DNA of 64,000 nt from positions 868,001 through 932,000 of the forward strand of contig JAUTDP010000006.1 of assembly GCA_033439795.1 (NCBI GenBank), written 5' to 3'. Shown one piece after another: positions 45,464 through 56,179 of the stretch (position 1 is its first letter; each line of letters begins with the position of its first letter). This DNA is from Sordaria brevicollis. Taxonomy: Eukaryota; Ascomycota; Sordariomycetes; Sordariales; Sordariaceae. Made by a program: the position numbers and the translations under genes. Under the pieces are notes generated by a model. It saw nothing but the letters and a program-made list of their open reading frames with translations. It had not been told where the DNA came from and did not search any database.

Positions 45464-48331
45464 TCATTCATACGGATCTTTTACATTCACAGGGGACGTA
45501 TCCCAGTCTTCGATAAACAGCTGATGATACCAGTGGCCGTGAGTTTCGTACGCATGTTGTGAAGAGAGGGCACGGAACTCGTGTTCTGTAGAGGGCAATG
45601 TTAGTGAACATTGAATCTTGGATATCAATCGAGCAGGGTTTTTTGATCGTACCTCTCTGTTTGAACGCCTTTTGTATTCTCTGCATGAACTCGACTTCTT
45701 CTGGACCGATCTTGGCCATTGAAGAGACACCAGAACCTTTCCAGTTAAGCCGAAGCGGCACAGACCCGTTACAAGCGTAGTGGAAACGTGACAGAATGAT
45801 CTTGGCAGTACCGAATGTCATCTCCAGGAACTTGGTGTTGGAGTATTTGGTCTGCTTCAACGTCAGCATTAAATAATAAAGGCCGAACTATCAGTACTGA
45901 CCGGCATTGTGTGGGTTTCGGCATGCCGAACTGAGTGTGCTGCCAACCGTTCGATGTGCGTAAGCATGATAAACGAGGCCAGAAAGGTCTCGAACCAAGT
46001 CTCAGGCTTTGCTGGAGAAATGTTCTTCTCGAACAGGCCTATAAGCTTGCCTCGGAGATGATTCAGAACGAACTGGATTATGACTTGGTCCAACTGAGTG
46101 TCCATCATTGGAGGAACTGGGATTTTGCCATGGAACTTGGTTCCAGGCAGATTCACGCGGGAAACACCGAGCTCGTTTCCCTCGAGTAACTCCCATGGAT
46201 CTTCAATCATCCTGCAGATTACCCAGAGATCTAGCGCTGTATCGACCAGTGAACCCTGAACTAGTTAGCAGATGGACGCGTGTGCCTGGGAAGAGGCATT
46301 ACGGTACCTTTTTTGTTTCGGCGTATTTCATGGCCATTGACACAATTTCCCAAGTGAGACCGCCTTGGTCCTTGAGGGTGTGTAAGTAGGCCGTCTTTGA
46401 GAGATTGATATACTCCAAGATATTCCCGTGGACTTTGTCGTAATGAGTTAAGCAGTAATGAGGCATCCGTATTTCGTGCCTTTTCCCCGTCCTTCGGTCT
46501 GTTGGCGTGTAGGACAGCTTGTCTCCCGGCATTGGCTCGAATTGGGATACGTACACAACCAAATGATGGTCCCCAATCTTCTGGGTGAGTTTCAATTTAA
46601 TAATGCCAAAGTCGGGTTTCGAGAAGTTTGCGAGCAAATCAACCGTTTTCCGTTTGATGAAAAGAGGCTCATTGGCAGCCGGACCTTTGACGAGTCTCGC
46701 ATGTTAGTCATTGTTCTACTCCTTCGAAAAGTTTTCCCGAATTCACAAACCTGCACGAAAAAAGAGCATATCTGCTAGTGTCGATGTGAAGCAAGGCATT
46801 CGCAGAACGCCTTTGTATGTCTTTTTGGTCGCACATTCGTGACACGACTCATAAGGACCTTTCATGTGGAGATCGCACTACGTTCACATTAGTACCGGTC
46901 ACCAAACGATAGAGTGACAGAGCAGCAGGTTACCTTTCTCTTCTTGTCTTTGCACCAATGGCATACGCCATTCTTCCTAGCCAACGCACTTGTACGCTTT
47001 TCCTCTTCGGTTCGTCGGACCTTCTTTGTGTTTTTCTCACGATGATGGAAGACGATCTGGAAGCCCTTGACGGCCCCTTCTTGATCTCTCCAGACATCTT
47101 TTGCAACGATGTTGACCGAGCCATTTTGATCGTCATCGTTAGACGTCAGTCGTTTTTTGGAGGTCCTATCACCTGTGTCACGCCCAGCAGTGTACTGAAC
47201 GAACTGATAAGTCGCTTGCTGGGTCTTCCGTACACTACTTGGCACGGATGGCTCCGGCGTGGGTGGACCAGAATCACCGGTAGACTCAGGAGTGGTGACA
47301 TTTGTTGACAAAGGTGGTGTTTGTGGGTAATTGCTCGACTCCGACGTGAGTGACGTTGAGTGAGGTATTAGGCTTCTACACTCATCAAAAGGAATCTGGA
47401 CCCCCACGGAGTGATCGAGCCCGGTTGACTCACGATCCACGTTATGGTCATTGTATCCTTCCTCAATTGGTGTCGCCAAATCGCAAAGAGCCTCTTGAGG
47501 ACTGAACCATTGGCTCTCTGTTTCTGGTGGCTCGCCAACATTCCCTTGAATGAGAATGCTTCCATCTCCATGATCCGCCCAATCTCCATGTTCTGAAGCT
47601 CCGACCGGCTCCCATGACTGAGACGATGATTGAATATTCGGCAGTTCCGTTGTATGGTTAATGTCTGGGGAAGAGTGACCGAGTTCTGCATGAAAGAAGC
47701 CGTATAAACCTTGTTGCTGAGGTGGAATCGCACTGTTCAGACTCGCTTTGGGTTGCTTTGGTACGGAACTCCAGTCCGGAATCTTGCGATAACTGCCTGA
47801 ACTAGGCTGTCGATGGCCTGGAGGTACTGCCTGGACACCGTTCTCTTGTCCACTCCCGGAAAGTCTCTGAGCCAGGCCGGAATAAGCATCGACGCCAATC
47901 ACCCCAGGTAGGCCAATGGTTTCACATGGTGTTGGTGCCACTCCTGCATTGGGGAATGCATGGTAGTCGGGAGCCTGATCAGATATGATGCCATGAGCAC
48001 TCGTGTAAGCTTGCGAGGAGGGGTGAGAGAGCTTCAGTGCTGGTGCCGGAGCAGAGACCGGGATTGGAGCTGTCGAGGGAGCTGCCTGAAAAGTCGGTCC
48101 AAGAATGCAAGAGGAGGAAGGGTAAGCAGTGTAGAGTGAGTGGTTGAAGTCGATCGTCTCCCAAGAGAAATTGGGTAAGAAACCAAAGGGGTCGAGAAAA
48201 GGAATGCCAAGGAGATCTGGGTCTGAGTCGTCATAAGGCTCTGCTGACCCTAGGTGCGGATTATCCAGGGACGACGAATGGAAAAAGGGAGCCGAAGGGT
48301 CGGTGGGGGGTTGAAATGCCATCTTGTCCAA
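45464..48331 (-). CDS. Fungal transcription factor with a central, variant zinc cluster
   Basis: At least six exons. Exon 1 is 48331-46934 (466 codons). A 56-nt intron follows (46878-46933), then an exon from 46877, and further introns near 46684-46750, 46255-46306, 45850-45900 and 45595-45650. The first 440 residues are Pro/Ser-rich and acidic, activation-domain-like. A basic stretch (FHHREKNTKKVRRTEEEKR) leads into the cysteine cluster, which the first intron splits: C457-X2-C-X6-C-X10-C-X2-C-X13-C, read as GVCHWCKDKKRK then CDLHMKGPYESCHEC and later LRMPCFTSTL. After it comes a mostly helical region (KLKLTQKIGDHHLVVYVSQF, LEYINLSKTAYLHTLKD). The pattern fits a filamentous-fungal regulator family whose zinc cluster lies mid-protein and whose last cysteine sits in an LPC-like motif. 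Targets are unknown. Confidence 0.8.
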
Positions 48332-49849
48332 CTTTGGGCAGGTGGCCGTCCTAGCTACATGATGGTTATTGCCTTAAGAGTGGATGATATGGGATAAGGC
48401 TGCGGAACGTCAGGGTGGTGGTCAGCCGATGAGGAGGACGTTGGGGAGTGCAATTGCTGTGGTAACGGAAGTCAACAAACAGGTCGTTGTAAAGTTGCAC
48501 CGTGGAACATGTCAACCGACATACCTGGACCACTTCAGTTTTTTATGATGACGAGGGTCTTTGGTCCCCGTTGAATAAGTAGGAAAAAGACGAGTTGGCA
48601 GAGGGCGCTTGAGTGATGGAGGCTCGGAGGCTCGAGGTGTTACCTAGACTCGTTCTCGGACTTCCTTCAGGACCTGACCTGAGAATGCCCAGTTTGCCGG
48701 GGGGGGGGGGGGGGGGGGCACAGAGCGAGGGCACGGAGCGAGGGCACCGGGAGGGCGGTGTAAAGGCGAGATGTCGAGGGTTGTGGCTCATCTCGTCATT
48801 CTTCTTCTCTCTTCTCACCCACCCTGTCACCTCTGTCACCCCAGGCCAGGCTCGGTGCCCATCATCGTGGTGCATTCAGCACAAACCATTTTGGGAAATT
48901 CATGCTCGCCGCAGTTCCTTTCCTGGTATGGTCTCATGCAAGACCCGCCGTGCGGTCTCAATGGGAGCTGGGGGCCAAAGGCGGCTTCATTCTGTCCACT
49001 GAGAAGTCCATGTTCGCTCACTCCTCGAGAGATGTCGGCGGCAGTGTTGTTGTGCTCGGGTTGGAGGGGTTGAGCTGCTCGGATTGGTTGAGAGGTTAGT
49101 GTTGGGGCTGAATTGGGGTAACAGCCGTCAGCGGTTGATAGCGGCTGCCTCTGGTATTCTTGTACAAGAAATACTTGCTTCGTCACCACAGAGAGGTTGA
49201 GGAGAAGTTGTTTCTTGTAAAACACGAACTGGCGCTTGGTTACCGGCCAACACCAACTTCAAGCACCCGAGCCATCCAATCTTTCCGTCGGGTTTTCAAC
49301 CTCCAACCATTTCATTGTTGGCAGCTGAAGCTTATCTCACCATTACCAAGAACCACAACATGAAATAATCCATGTGGTCCGACCCTTGAGGTTCGCTACA
49401 GTGAGCTATATCATCTTTCCTTCACACGCAATTATGTTTGCGACTCTCTTCACCCATTGCCTCGGCCTCTTCACCGAGTCACCAAAGTGCTTCTTAGAGC
49501 TGGATTGAAACCCGTCTTGATATGGGATGGAAAACCACTACCATGGCATTGGCTGCTGGACCGAGTTACACACAGCCCAGACAACCCACGCAGTCTGGGC
49601 TGTTCCACACACTTGCATAAGAAAAAGGTGCGACGGCAAACGAGCCTCAACAGAGCTCAACAAACTACGGTAAGGTGAAATGCCTTAGCTGAGCCCGTTG
49701 TCACGAGCAGCCATCAGGCTGTCAGCCAACATGTCAGCTGGTGGAAGATAGAGGGAGGTAATAAGGCTCGCTTGCTATCTCTTACTCTTCGAGTTTCAGA
49801 GGGAGCCGCAACCAGTATTCAGCAAGAACACATCCTTACGGAAATAGCC
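48332..49849. other. Intergenic region between divergent genes
   Basis: A shared upstream region for the zinc-cluster gene and the acetyltransferase. It contains a 20-base G homopolymer. No gene was recognised. Confidence 0.5.
48699..48718 (+). repeat. Poly-G tract (20 G)
   Basis: An uninterrupted run of 20 G. The exact length is prone to sequencing error. Confidence 0.85.
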
Positions 49850-50615
49850 ATGATCAGACCCGGACTCCCGTCAGACGCCGACGCGATCACCAATGTCATC
49901 ATCAAGACAATGCCCCTCGACCCGCAATGGGACTACCGCTTTCCTTTGCGGAAGCAGTTTCCTGAGGATCACTACAAGTACACGCGCATGTTGTTCGAGT
50001 ACTTCTTGGATCCTTCGTTTGATGACTGGACCGTCATGGTGGTAGAAGATGTCGATCCCGCCAGCAGCGAGAAGCTTAGGATAGCTTCCATTAGCGTCTG
50101 GGATATCTCGTATCTGAACAAGCGCAAATACGGTGCAGACTATACTCCCCAAGATCGCAAGTATTTTCTGGACATCAACCTGACTGTGAAGCCTCGTTGC
50201 TAACATGTCGAAACTAGCGAATCGTGAGGTAGACAAACGCGGAGGGAGAACTCGTAGAGATGTCAACCAGGAACATTTCGACGCCTTCGGAAATGGCCAA
50301 GCCAAGGCGTACAAGAAGTTCTTTGGAAGCATTGGGCCGGATCAGCTGCATCTTCAGATTCTGGCTACATTGCCGGAATTTCATAGACGCGGCCATGCAA
50401 CGACGCTTTGCAGATGGGGCATGGATGTCATTCGAAGAGAGTCTCTGAAGGACATCTCGGTCATGGCAAGTCCCATGGGATACAACCTTTATGCGCATCT
50501 GGGCTTTAGCCACGTTGCTACCGTCATCATTCAGGTTCCTGGGGAAGAGGAGAAACTAACTCTCCAGGCGATGAAGTATGATTCTGTCATGGATGGAAAA
50601 TTGGCGAACCTTTAG
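49850..50615 (+). CDS. GNAT-family N-acetyltransferase
   Basis: Exons 49850-50132 and 50218-50615 join to 226 aa. The 85-nt intron uses donor GTGCAG and acceptor ACTAG with a GCTAAC branch site. This donor, rather than a nearer one, is the choice that keeps frame (KRKYANREVDKRGG). The start is MIRPGLPSDADA, a typical N-terminal GNAT strand; a Met 26 codons upstream (49772) is less likely. The acetyl-CoA loop is LPEFHRRGHATTLCRWGMD, followed by MASPMGYNLYAHLGFSHV, the usual end of the fold. The acceptor substrate cannot be predicted. Confidence 0.87.
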
Positions 50616-51139
50616 CGGTTCTTACAGCGATGGCAGCTCAGCTATAAGTCATGGGCTATGAGCCGCTTTGCTAGATGCTCTCTGCGAACGCATGGCTTCT
50701 TCTCACGTGTTAGTTGTTCCTTGGTTGATGTTCCTTGTTCATAGGCCTACTAGGCACTCACTCTGTTAGCGATGACTTTTTTGCTTTTCTTGCCACATAC
50801 AGTCGTATTGACTTACACTACGAAAAACAAAAATTACCTCTAAACCCAAATCAACTGAAGGGAGTGACGTGGGGCTTTCCAAGGTAGATAAATGACTTGG
50901 CCGCGTCTTTGAGATCTTATGGAAGTTGCTACAGGGAAGTGACGGGATAACAATGGAAGGAGTTCCCTGCCCCTGTATTCTTTCCGTGGCGGGAATGAAG
51001 CTTGTGTCTGTGAGATGATCTCCTAATCTTGGATCGTGACTTCTTTGTCTATGTTCACTTTGCTAGCTAGACATAGGGGCGACATCGATGCTTCAGTTCG
51101 TCAAGGTCCAGACAAGTTTTACTTCACCACCTCTTCAGC
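50616..51139. other. Intergenic region
   Basis: 3' flank of the acetyltransferase gene and 5' flank of the GPI-type gene. Nothing else was seen. Confidence 0.5.
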
Positions 51140-52432
51140 TTGTATCCTCACTTCACCATAAGGTGTGTCTTACGAAGGGCCTTGTCAACACTTCCTATAG
51201 AAACCTACCTCATATTCATTCTCATAGGCACAAAACCTACAGACATATTCACCGACCAACATTATCAAAACCTTCACCACTACCTACAACAATTCAAAAC
51301 CGTCTCCATGGATGTACTAGCACCAGGATTGAACTACATCTGGAGCCTTATCCCCGAAGGATTCTCATTCATCATCTTCTCCCTCGCCCTCATTAACTCA
51401 CCCAATGTCCACAGCGACAATATCCGCGGCCAACTCGCCAAACGTCTGGTTGAAAATGCCGCCTTCGGAGCCTACAGCGATCCGACGCCCCCCTTTACCT
51501 TGACCTTAACCACCCAACAACGCCAACAACATGAAGTTACCGCAACCGTAACAGCCGCCACCATAACGACTACCATCTCCACCTCCACACTCAGCACCGG
51601 AAATCACACCCTGCAGAAACCTACCGGAGGAGCCAACTTCATCACCGCCCTCCCCACCGACATCACCACAACTCCTCCAACAATAACCCCAACCCTAACT
51701 CCCATTGCCCCAACATCGTCATCCTCCTCAATCTTCCTCCCCTTCGAAACCTGCCTCCTCGCCATCTTCTCCCTCGCAGTCGAAATCCCCACCCCCTCCC
51801 CCGCCCTCTCAACAGCGCTCTCTAACGCCGAGTACTCCCTCCCGCCCTCAGCGGTGGCCGCTCCCTCCTGCACCATCACGCTCCCCGCCAGCTTGTCAAG
51901 CGTGTATGACGTGTACACGTCTAGCTTGGACAGATGGGTGAGTCAGCATAGCAAGGAGTTGGAGAAGTTGGATAGTGTTTGTGGGGAGACGTATACTGAA
52001 ACGGGGACGGGGAGTATGAAGACGGAAGTGACGACGAAGGGGACGGGGGTGGTGGGGTGTACGGCGCCGGTGGCGGTTTTTACTAGTACGGTTTCGTCTG
52101 GTGGTAGTGGGAGTGGAAGTGGAAGTAGCACGGTGATAGGTACGACGACGTTGTTTAAGGCGAGCACGGGGACTGGAGTGGTGACGTCGACTACGTCGAA
52201 GAAGACGGGGACAACGACAACAGGGTCGGTGGAGGTGACGACGACGACTTCTACTGTTACCAGTTCGGTGACTACCACGAGCTCGATCACGGGTTCGGCG
52301 ACGACGGTGGCGGTGGTGACCAGCTCGCAACCTCCGACGGAGCCGCAAGGGGGCGGTGCGGTGAGGGTGACGGGTGTGATAACTGCGATGATGGTGATGG
52401 CTGGATTTTGGGCGGTTCTTCTTGCGCTATAA
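51140..52432 (+). CDS. Ser/Thr-rich secreted protein with a GPI-anchor-like C-terminus
   Basis: The 430-codon frame is clearly coding in its second half. There is a small folded part (CTITLPASLSSVYDVYTSSL ... SKELEKLDSVCGE) with paired cysteines, then a long Ser/Thr/Gly stretch with many TTT/TST units, and a hydrophobic tail VTGVITAMMVMAGFWAVLLAL preceded by small residues. These fit GPI attachment and an O-mannosylated wall stalk. The 5' end is uncertain: Met at 51140 or 51308 (MDVLAPGLNYIW) are both possible, neither gives a clean signal peptide, and an upstream exon may exist. It resembles fungal surface proteins with a PAS...Y..YTS...W motif; no biochemical role is known. Confidence 0.65.
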   Translation: MYPHFTIRCVLRRALSTLPIETYLIFILIGTKPTDIFTDQHYQNLHHYLQQFKTVSMDVLAPGLNYIWSLIPEGFSFIIFSLALINSPNVHSDNIRGQLAKRLVENAAFGAYSDPTPPFTLTLTTQQRQQHEVTATVTAATITTTISTSTLSTGNHTLQKPTGGANFITALPTDITTTPPTITPTLTPIAPTSSSSSIFLPFETCLLAIFSLAVEIPTPSPALSTALSNAEYSLPPSAVAAPSCTITLPASLSSVYDVYTSSLDRWVSQHSKELEKLDSVCGETYTETGTGSMKTEVTTKGTGVVGCTAPVAVFTSTVSSGGSGSGSGSSTVIGTTTLFKASTGTGVVTSTTSKKTGTTTTGSVEVTTTTSTVTSSVTTTSSITGSATTVAVVTSSQPPTEPQGGGAVRVTGVITAMMVMAGFWAVLLAL

Positions 52433-52538
52433 CGTCAAGTCCTAAGACTAATGTAGTGGTGCCCATGGAATTTGGGAAGAGAGACATGGTTGGATAGTTA
52501 TTAACTATTTAGGTACTTGGTTTATAAATAGACAGTAT

Positions 52539-53996
52539 CTACAACCACGGCGTCGGCTTCGGAAGTGTCGCCATAGCAGTTGAGCACTTGTCCTTCAGGG
52601 CGGCTGTCGCCTCGGGGCTAGTCGACTTGACACAAGGAATACCAAGGTCACCACTGATTCCATCGCAAATAACAACTGGCTCACCACCGCAGGGGCTTGT
52701 GACGTTAAAGTTCTTGAACTTGATGTTCTCGCAGACAGCGTTGGGACTGCAAGTCAGGCGGGCAACAGCGCGTCCATACTTGCCCGAGGTGTAGCCCGAG
52801 AAGTTCTCAAAGTTGACGTTGCTGATGTTGACCTGGGACGGGTGTTGCGAGCAGGTAGTGGCGTTGATCTGAAGAGTGCATCGTGTTAGCCCTTACGTCC
52901 TCGACTGAAAAGATACAAACACAGAGAGAGAGCAGGTGCTCACATTAAAGTAGCAAGAGTCCAAAAAGGCAGTGTACTCATTGTTGGCGTTCCAAAAGTT
53001 ACGGAACGTAACGTTGTCAATGAATCCATAGCCAACATTTGGACCGGCCCAGGACTTCAAACGAGCGCCGTGCTGGCCGTTCAACATCCACAAGTTCTCG
53101 ATAACCACATCCTTGATGAAGCTCTTCTCGCCGGCATACTGGCCAATGGAACCCATCGACTGCCCGTGGGTCCCGTTGCAGTACATGGTGTTCACGTACA
53201 AGTCCGTAGCGTTGGACTTGGGCGAGAAGCAGTCATCGCCCACATTAACCCAGGCACGCTCGACGCTGACGTGCTCGACGTTGAGCGAGTCGAAAAAGTC
53301 CGAGTTCTTGGGCAGGGCAGTGGCGTTGTTAGACTCGGCCGTGCAGGCGATGTCCTTGAAGGAGATGTGCTTGGAGGTGACGAAGAAGGTGGTCCAGCAC
53401 GGCGAGTCCTTGAAGTGGATGCCCTCAAACTCGAGACCGGTGGCGTTCTCGGCGTAGAACAGGATCGGCCGGAGGTAGGTGTTGCTGGGGTCGAGGATTT
53501 CGAGACCCGAGAACTCGTTCCACCACCGCTGACCGTTGCCGTTGAGCACGCCGTTGCCGTAGATCTTGATGTCCTTGCCGCCCCATTTCCAGAACATGAG
53601 ACTGTTTTGAAAAGGATGGGCAAAGGCGTTCTTCTGCCAGTAGGCCGTGTCGTTGGTGAACTTGATCTCGCCCTCGAGGTGGACTTGGACGTCGTTCAGG
53701 AAGGTCAGGTCGAGCGGCTTGCCGATGACAAAGGTCTTGCCCTTGGGCAGGTAGAGGGTGCCGCCGTTGTTGGCCTTCTTGAGGCCGTTGAGGAAGTCGT
53801 CGGCAACGTCATCGGTGTCGGTCTTGGAGGCCCGGATGGTGATGGTCTTTCGGCATTTACCATTGCTGCGCTTGGCTGTATAAGGGTGCTTCTCCTTGAA
53901 CTCGGAGAGGGATCGGGGGATGCCGGCGGGAAGCTCGGGGGCAGGAACGGCCGAAACGACGGCGGCCGCAAGGGCAGCGAAGGCGAGGAACTTCAT
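52539..53996 (-). CDS. Exopolygalacturonase, GH28 (PgxB type)
   Basis: Two exons (53996-52944 and 52868-52539; intron 52869-52943 with donor GTGAGC and acceptor TTCAG) encode 460 aa. A signal peptide (MKFLAFAALAAAVVSA) shows secretion. GH28 landmarks are present: LPKNSDFFDSLNVEHVSV with the first catalytic Asp, WVNVGDDCFSPKSNA with the Asp pair, CNGTHGQSMGSIGQYAG with the His, and GARLKSWAG with the substrate-binding RxK. The exo-type subgroup is indicated by the SMGSIGQYAGE loop and the DSCYFNINATTC region, which the intron splits. The enzyme removes galacturonate residues from the non-reducing end of pectate outside the cell. A long ORF on the opposite strand (53070-54014) is an antisense shadow. 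In N. crassa the gh28-2 exopolygalacturonase gene lies in the same genome region as xlr-1, from memory. Confidence 0.95.
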
Positions 53997-54799
53997 GTTG
54001 TTGATTCCAGATAAGAAGTTGAAGGCTGGATGTCGCGATACCTCTCCAGATCTCGAGTAACGTCGGGACCGTCGGCTTCTTATATGGTTGTCTCCTCTCT
54101 TCGTCCATGGTTGTTCCCCATCATATCGTTCCCTGCGATTCTCGCCAGACACCGCGGCGATGGAAGGTTGGGTGACTATCGATCCCACCTATCCCGTTGT
54201 CTCGGTAGTATAGACATGGCGGGCAAAGTGACGTTTGCATGGTTAACGGCACCGGTATCCAACTCGTCGAGGTTGTAGTCGAGGAGCAGCATTGTAACCG
54301 TCGTGTGCGGCCTTGACCGACGCCGTTGGGGTAGGAAGATGTCTTGTCATTGATGGAAAATGAGAAAGCCGTCCAACGGAAAAATCCAACCCCAATGATT
54401 CTTCAAGGCCTGAGCCCAGCAGATACTTCCCCGCATTGCGCTAGTGCTACCCGGACTGTAGCCCCAAGCTACCCCACACACCATCGATATTTTCGTGCGG
54501 AGTAAGAACTGGCGATGATCCGGGGAAGTGGAGGAGGAAGACATTTCCGGGACTCGGAGATATCCCGAGGCAAGGAAAGGTCAGAATTAGTATAGTGAGC
54601 CCGTAAGCCATCTCATGTCATCACTGGATCTCGGGTTCAGGTAAGGTCACTGCAGACAACAGCCCAGCGCATACCTCTTTGAAAAGGGACAGTAGACGTA
54701 GGTAGACGATCAAATCAAATGAAACTGCTGTCCTGAAGCCCGACAACGACATACAGAGTTGATGATGTCTACCACAATACCTATGCCTCTCTAGACAAC
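53997..54799. other. Intergenic region with the exopolygalacturonase promoter
   Basis: Upstream sequence of the GH28 gene and the 3' flank of the enoyl-CoA hydratase-like gene. No other gene was seen. Confidence 0.5.
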
Positions 54800-56179
54800 T
54801 CACAGCTTACTATCCTTCCAAACCGGCTTCCTCTTCTCCACAAAGCTCGCCACGCCCTCCTTCATATTCACCCCCTTCTCCAGCTTCCTATACATGCCCA
54901 TCTCCAACACCGCCGTCGCCTTCTCGGGCCCCATCCCCTCCCAGCCCAATCTTAATCCTTCCTTGCTAGTAAGCACCGCATCAGGCGAGTTACCCGCAAT
55001 CTCCTCCGCCAACTTAACGGCCTCTTCAACCAGGGCCTGCTCACCACTAACCACAAAGTTAACCACCCCCCACCTCTCCATCTGCTCAGCCGAGTACCTG
55101 TTCCTCCCCAGCAGCGCCATCTCCGCCGCCCGCTGCTTACCCACCGTGCGCACCAAGCGAGGCAGGGCGCCCGCCACGGCGATCACACCGACTTTGACCT
55201 CGGGCAAGCCAAACCGCGCGTTGGACGACGCGATGACAATGTCGCAGTTAATCACCATCTCCATGCCACCGCCGAGGCAAAGTCCGTTAACAGCCGCAAT
55301 AATCGGTTTCTTGCCCGCGCGGTTAGACAGTCCGCCAAACCCGGCGTTGAGACCCAAGCTCCCGACGCGGCGATCACTTGCAGCAAGCCGTGCGGCGGCC
55401 GCGGCTTTGCGAGAGGCGACGGTGCCGTACCCGCCGCCGATGCCGGTGGTGATTTTGGCTTCGTCTACGTCGCTGAGCTTGTCGCCTCCCTTTCCAGCTT
55501 CTTGAGTAACGTGGGCGGCGTTGTCGACTGCCTTTCGCCTGTTATCAACAGTCCCGTACCCGCCTCCGATACCAGTCGTCAAACGACCCTCATCCGTAGT
55601 CTTGCCAGCTCTTGCCCTCCCCGCCTGTGCAATCTTCTCCGCTGCAGCATCAGGTTCCTGACCGCTCTTCACCCCCTCGGCGTTTCTCAGCGCTTGCTTC
55701 CTGTTTGACACAGTACCATAACCACCTCCGATACCAGTAACCAACCCATCACTCTTCCCTCCTGCACCACCTCCTACCCCAGCACCACCCTTCTTCCCCT
55801 CAGCCCTGACAGCACCAGCATCCCTCAAAGCCCCCCTCGTCTTCTGGATCAATCCATACTGCCCCCCATGCTCCACCCCATCCACCACCCCCTTCTCCAG
55901 AGCATCTTGCGACTGGAACTTGCTATGCAGCTCATTCCACTCCTTCAGATCGGCGCCGGCGCAAAAGGCGCGACCGGAGCCCGTGATGATGGCGCATCGC
56001 AGGGACGGCTCGGCGTCGAACCAGTCCCATAGCGAGGCGAGCTTCTTGTGCTGCGAGGTTGGGATGGCGTTGAGCTGGTCGGGCCGGTTGAGGGTGACGA
56101 GGAGGACGTGAGGGGCCGGGAAGGAGAGGAGGGTGTTGGGGACGGAGGGAGGAGGGGTTTTGAAGTTGGGGGTGGCCAT
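54800..56179 (-). CDS. Enoyl-CoA hydratase/isomerase-family protein with an internal repeat insertion
   Basis: A single exon of 459 aa from the Met of MATPNFKTPP; the frame stays open 81 codons further upstream but that part is not family-like. Crotonase fold: VLLVTLNRPDQLNAI, then the oxyanion motif RAFCAGADLKEWNE (about 70-83), and later KKPIIAAVNGLCLGGGMEMV (about 290-309), NARFGLPEVKVG and a normal C-terminal half. Family members hydrate or isomerise enoyl-CoA esters, mostly in peroxisomal or mitochondrial beta-oxidation. Between the two halves is an insertion of about 170 residues made of repeated units with the core TGIGGGYGTV-x-NR (about 147-160, 202-214, 246-257) and a weaker fourth copy at 105-122. 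It ends at GFGGLSNRAG, the segment normally found there. No clear C-terminal SKL peroxisome signal is present (the end is DSKL). Confidence 0.88.
   Translation of the reverse strand: MATPNFKTPPPSVPNTLLSFPAPHVLLVTLNRPDQLNAIPTSQHKKLASLWDWFDAEPSLRCAIITGSGRAFCAGADLKEWNELHSKFQSQDALEKGVVDGVEHGGQYGLIQKTRGALRDAGAVRAEGKKGGAGVGGGAGGKSDGLVTGIGGGYGTVSNRKQALRNAEGVKSGQEPDAAAEKIAQAGRARAGKTTDEGRLTTGIGGGYGTVDNRRKAVDNAAHVTQEAGKGGDKLSDVDEAKITTGIGGGYGTVASRKAAAAARLAASDRRVGSLGLNAGFGGLSNRAGKKPIIAAVNGLCLGGGMEMVINCDIVIASSNARFGLPEVKVGVIAVAGALPRLVRTVGKQRAAEMALLGRNRYSAEQMERWGVVNFVVSGEQALVEEAVKLAEEIAGNSPDAVLTSKEGLRLGWEGMGPEKATAVLEMGMYRKLEKGVNMKEGVASFVEKRKPVWKDSKL

Noticed and set aside
53070..54014. Plus-strand ORF of 314 codons antisense to the exopolygalacturonase
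   Set aside because: A shadow of the GC-rich codon use of the GH28 gene; the composition (Val/Gly/Glu/Asp rich) is typical of antisense frames.
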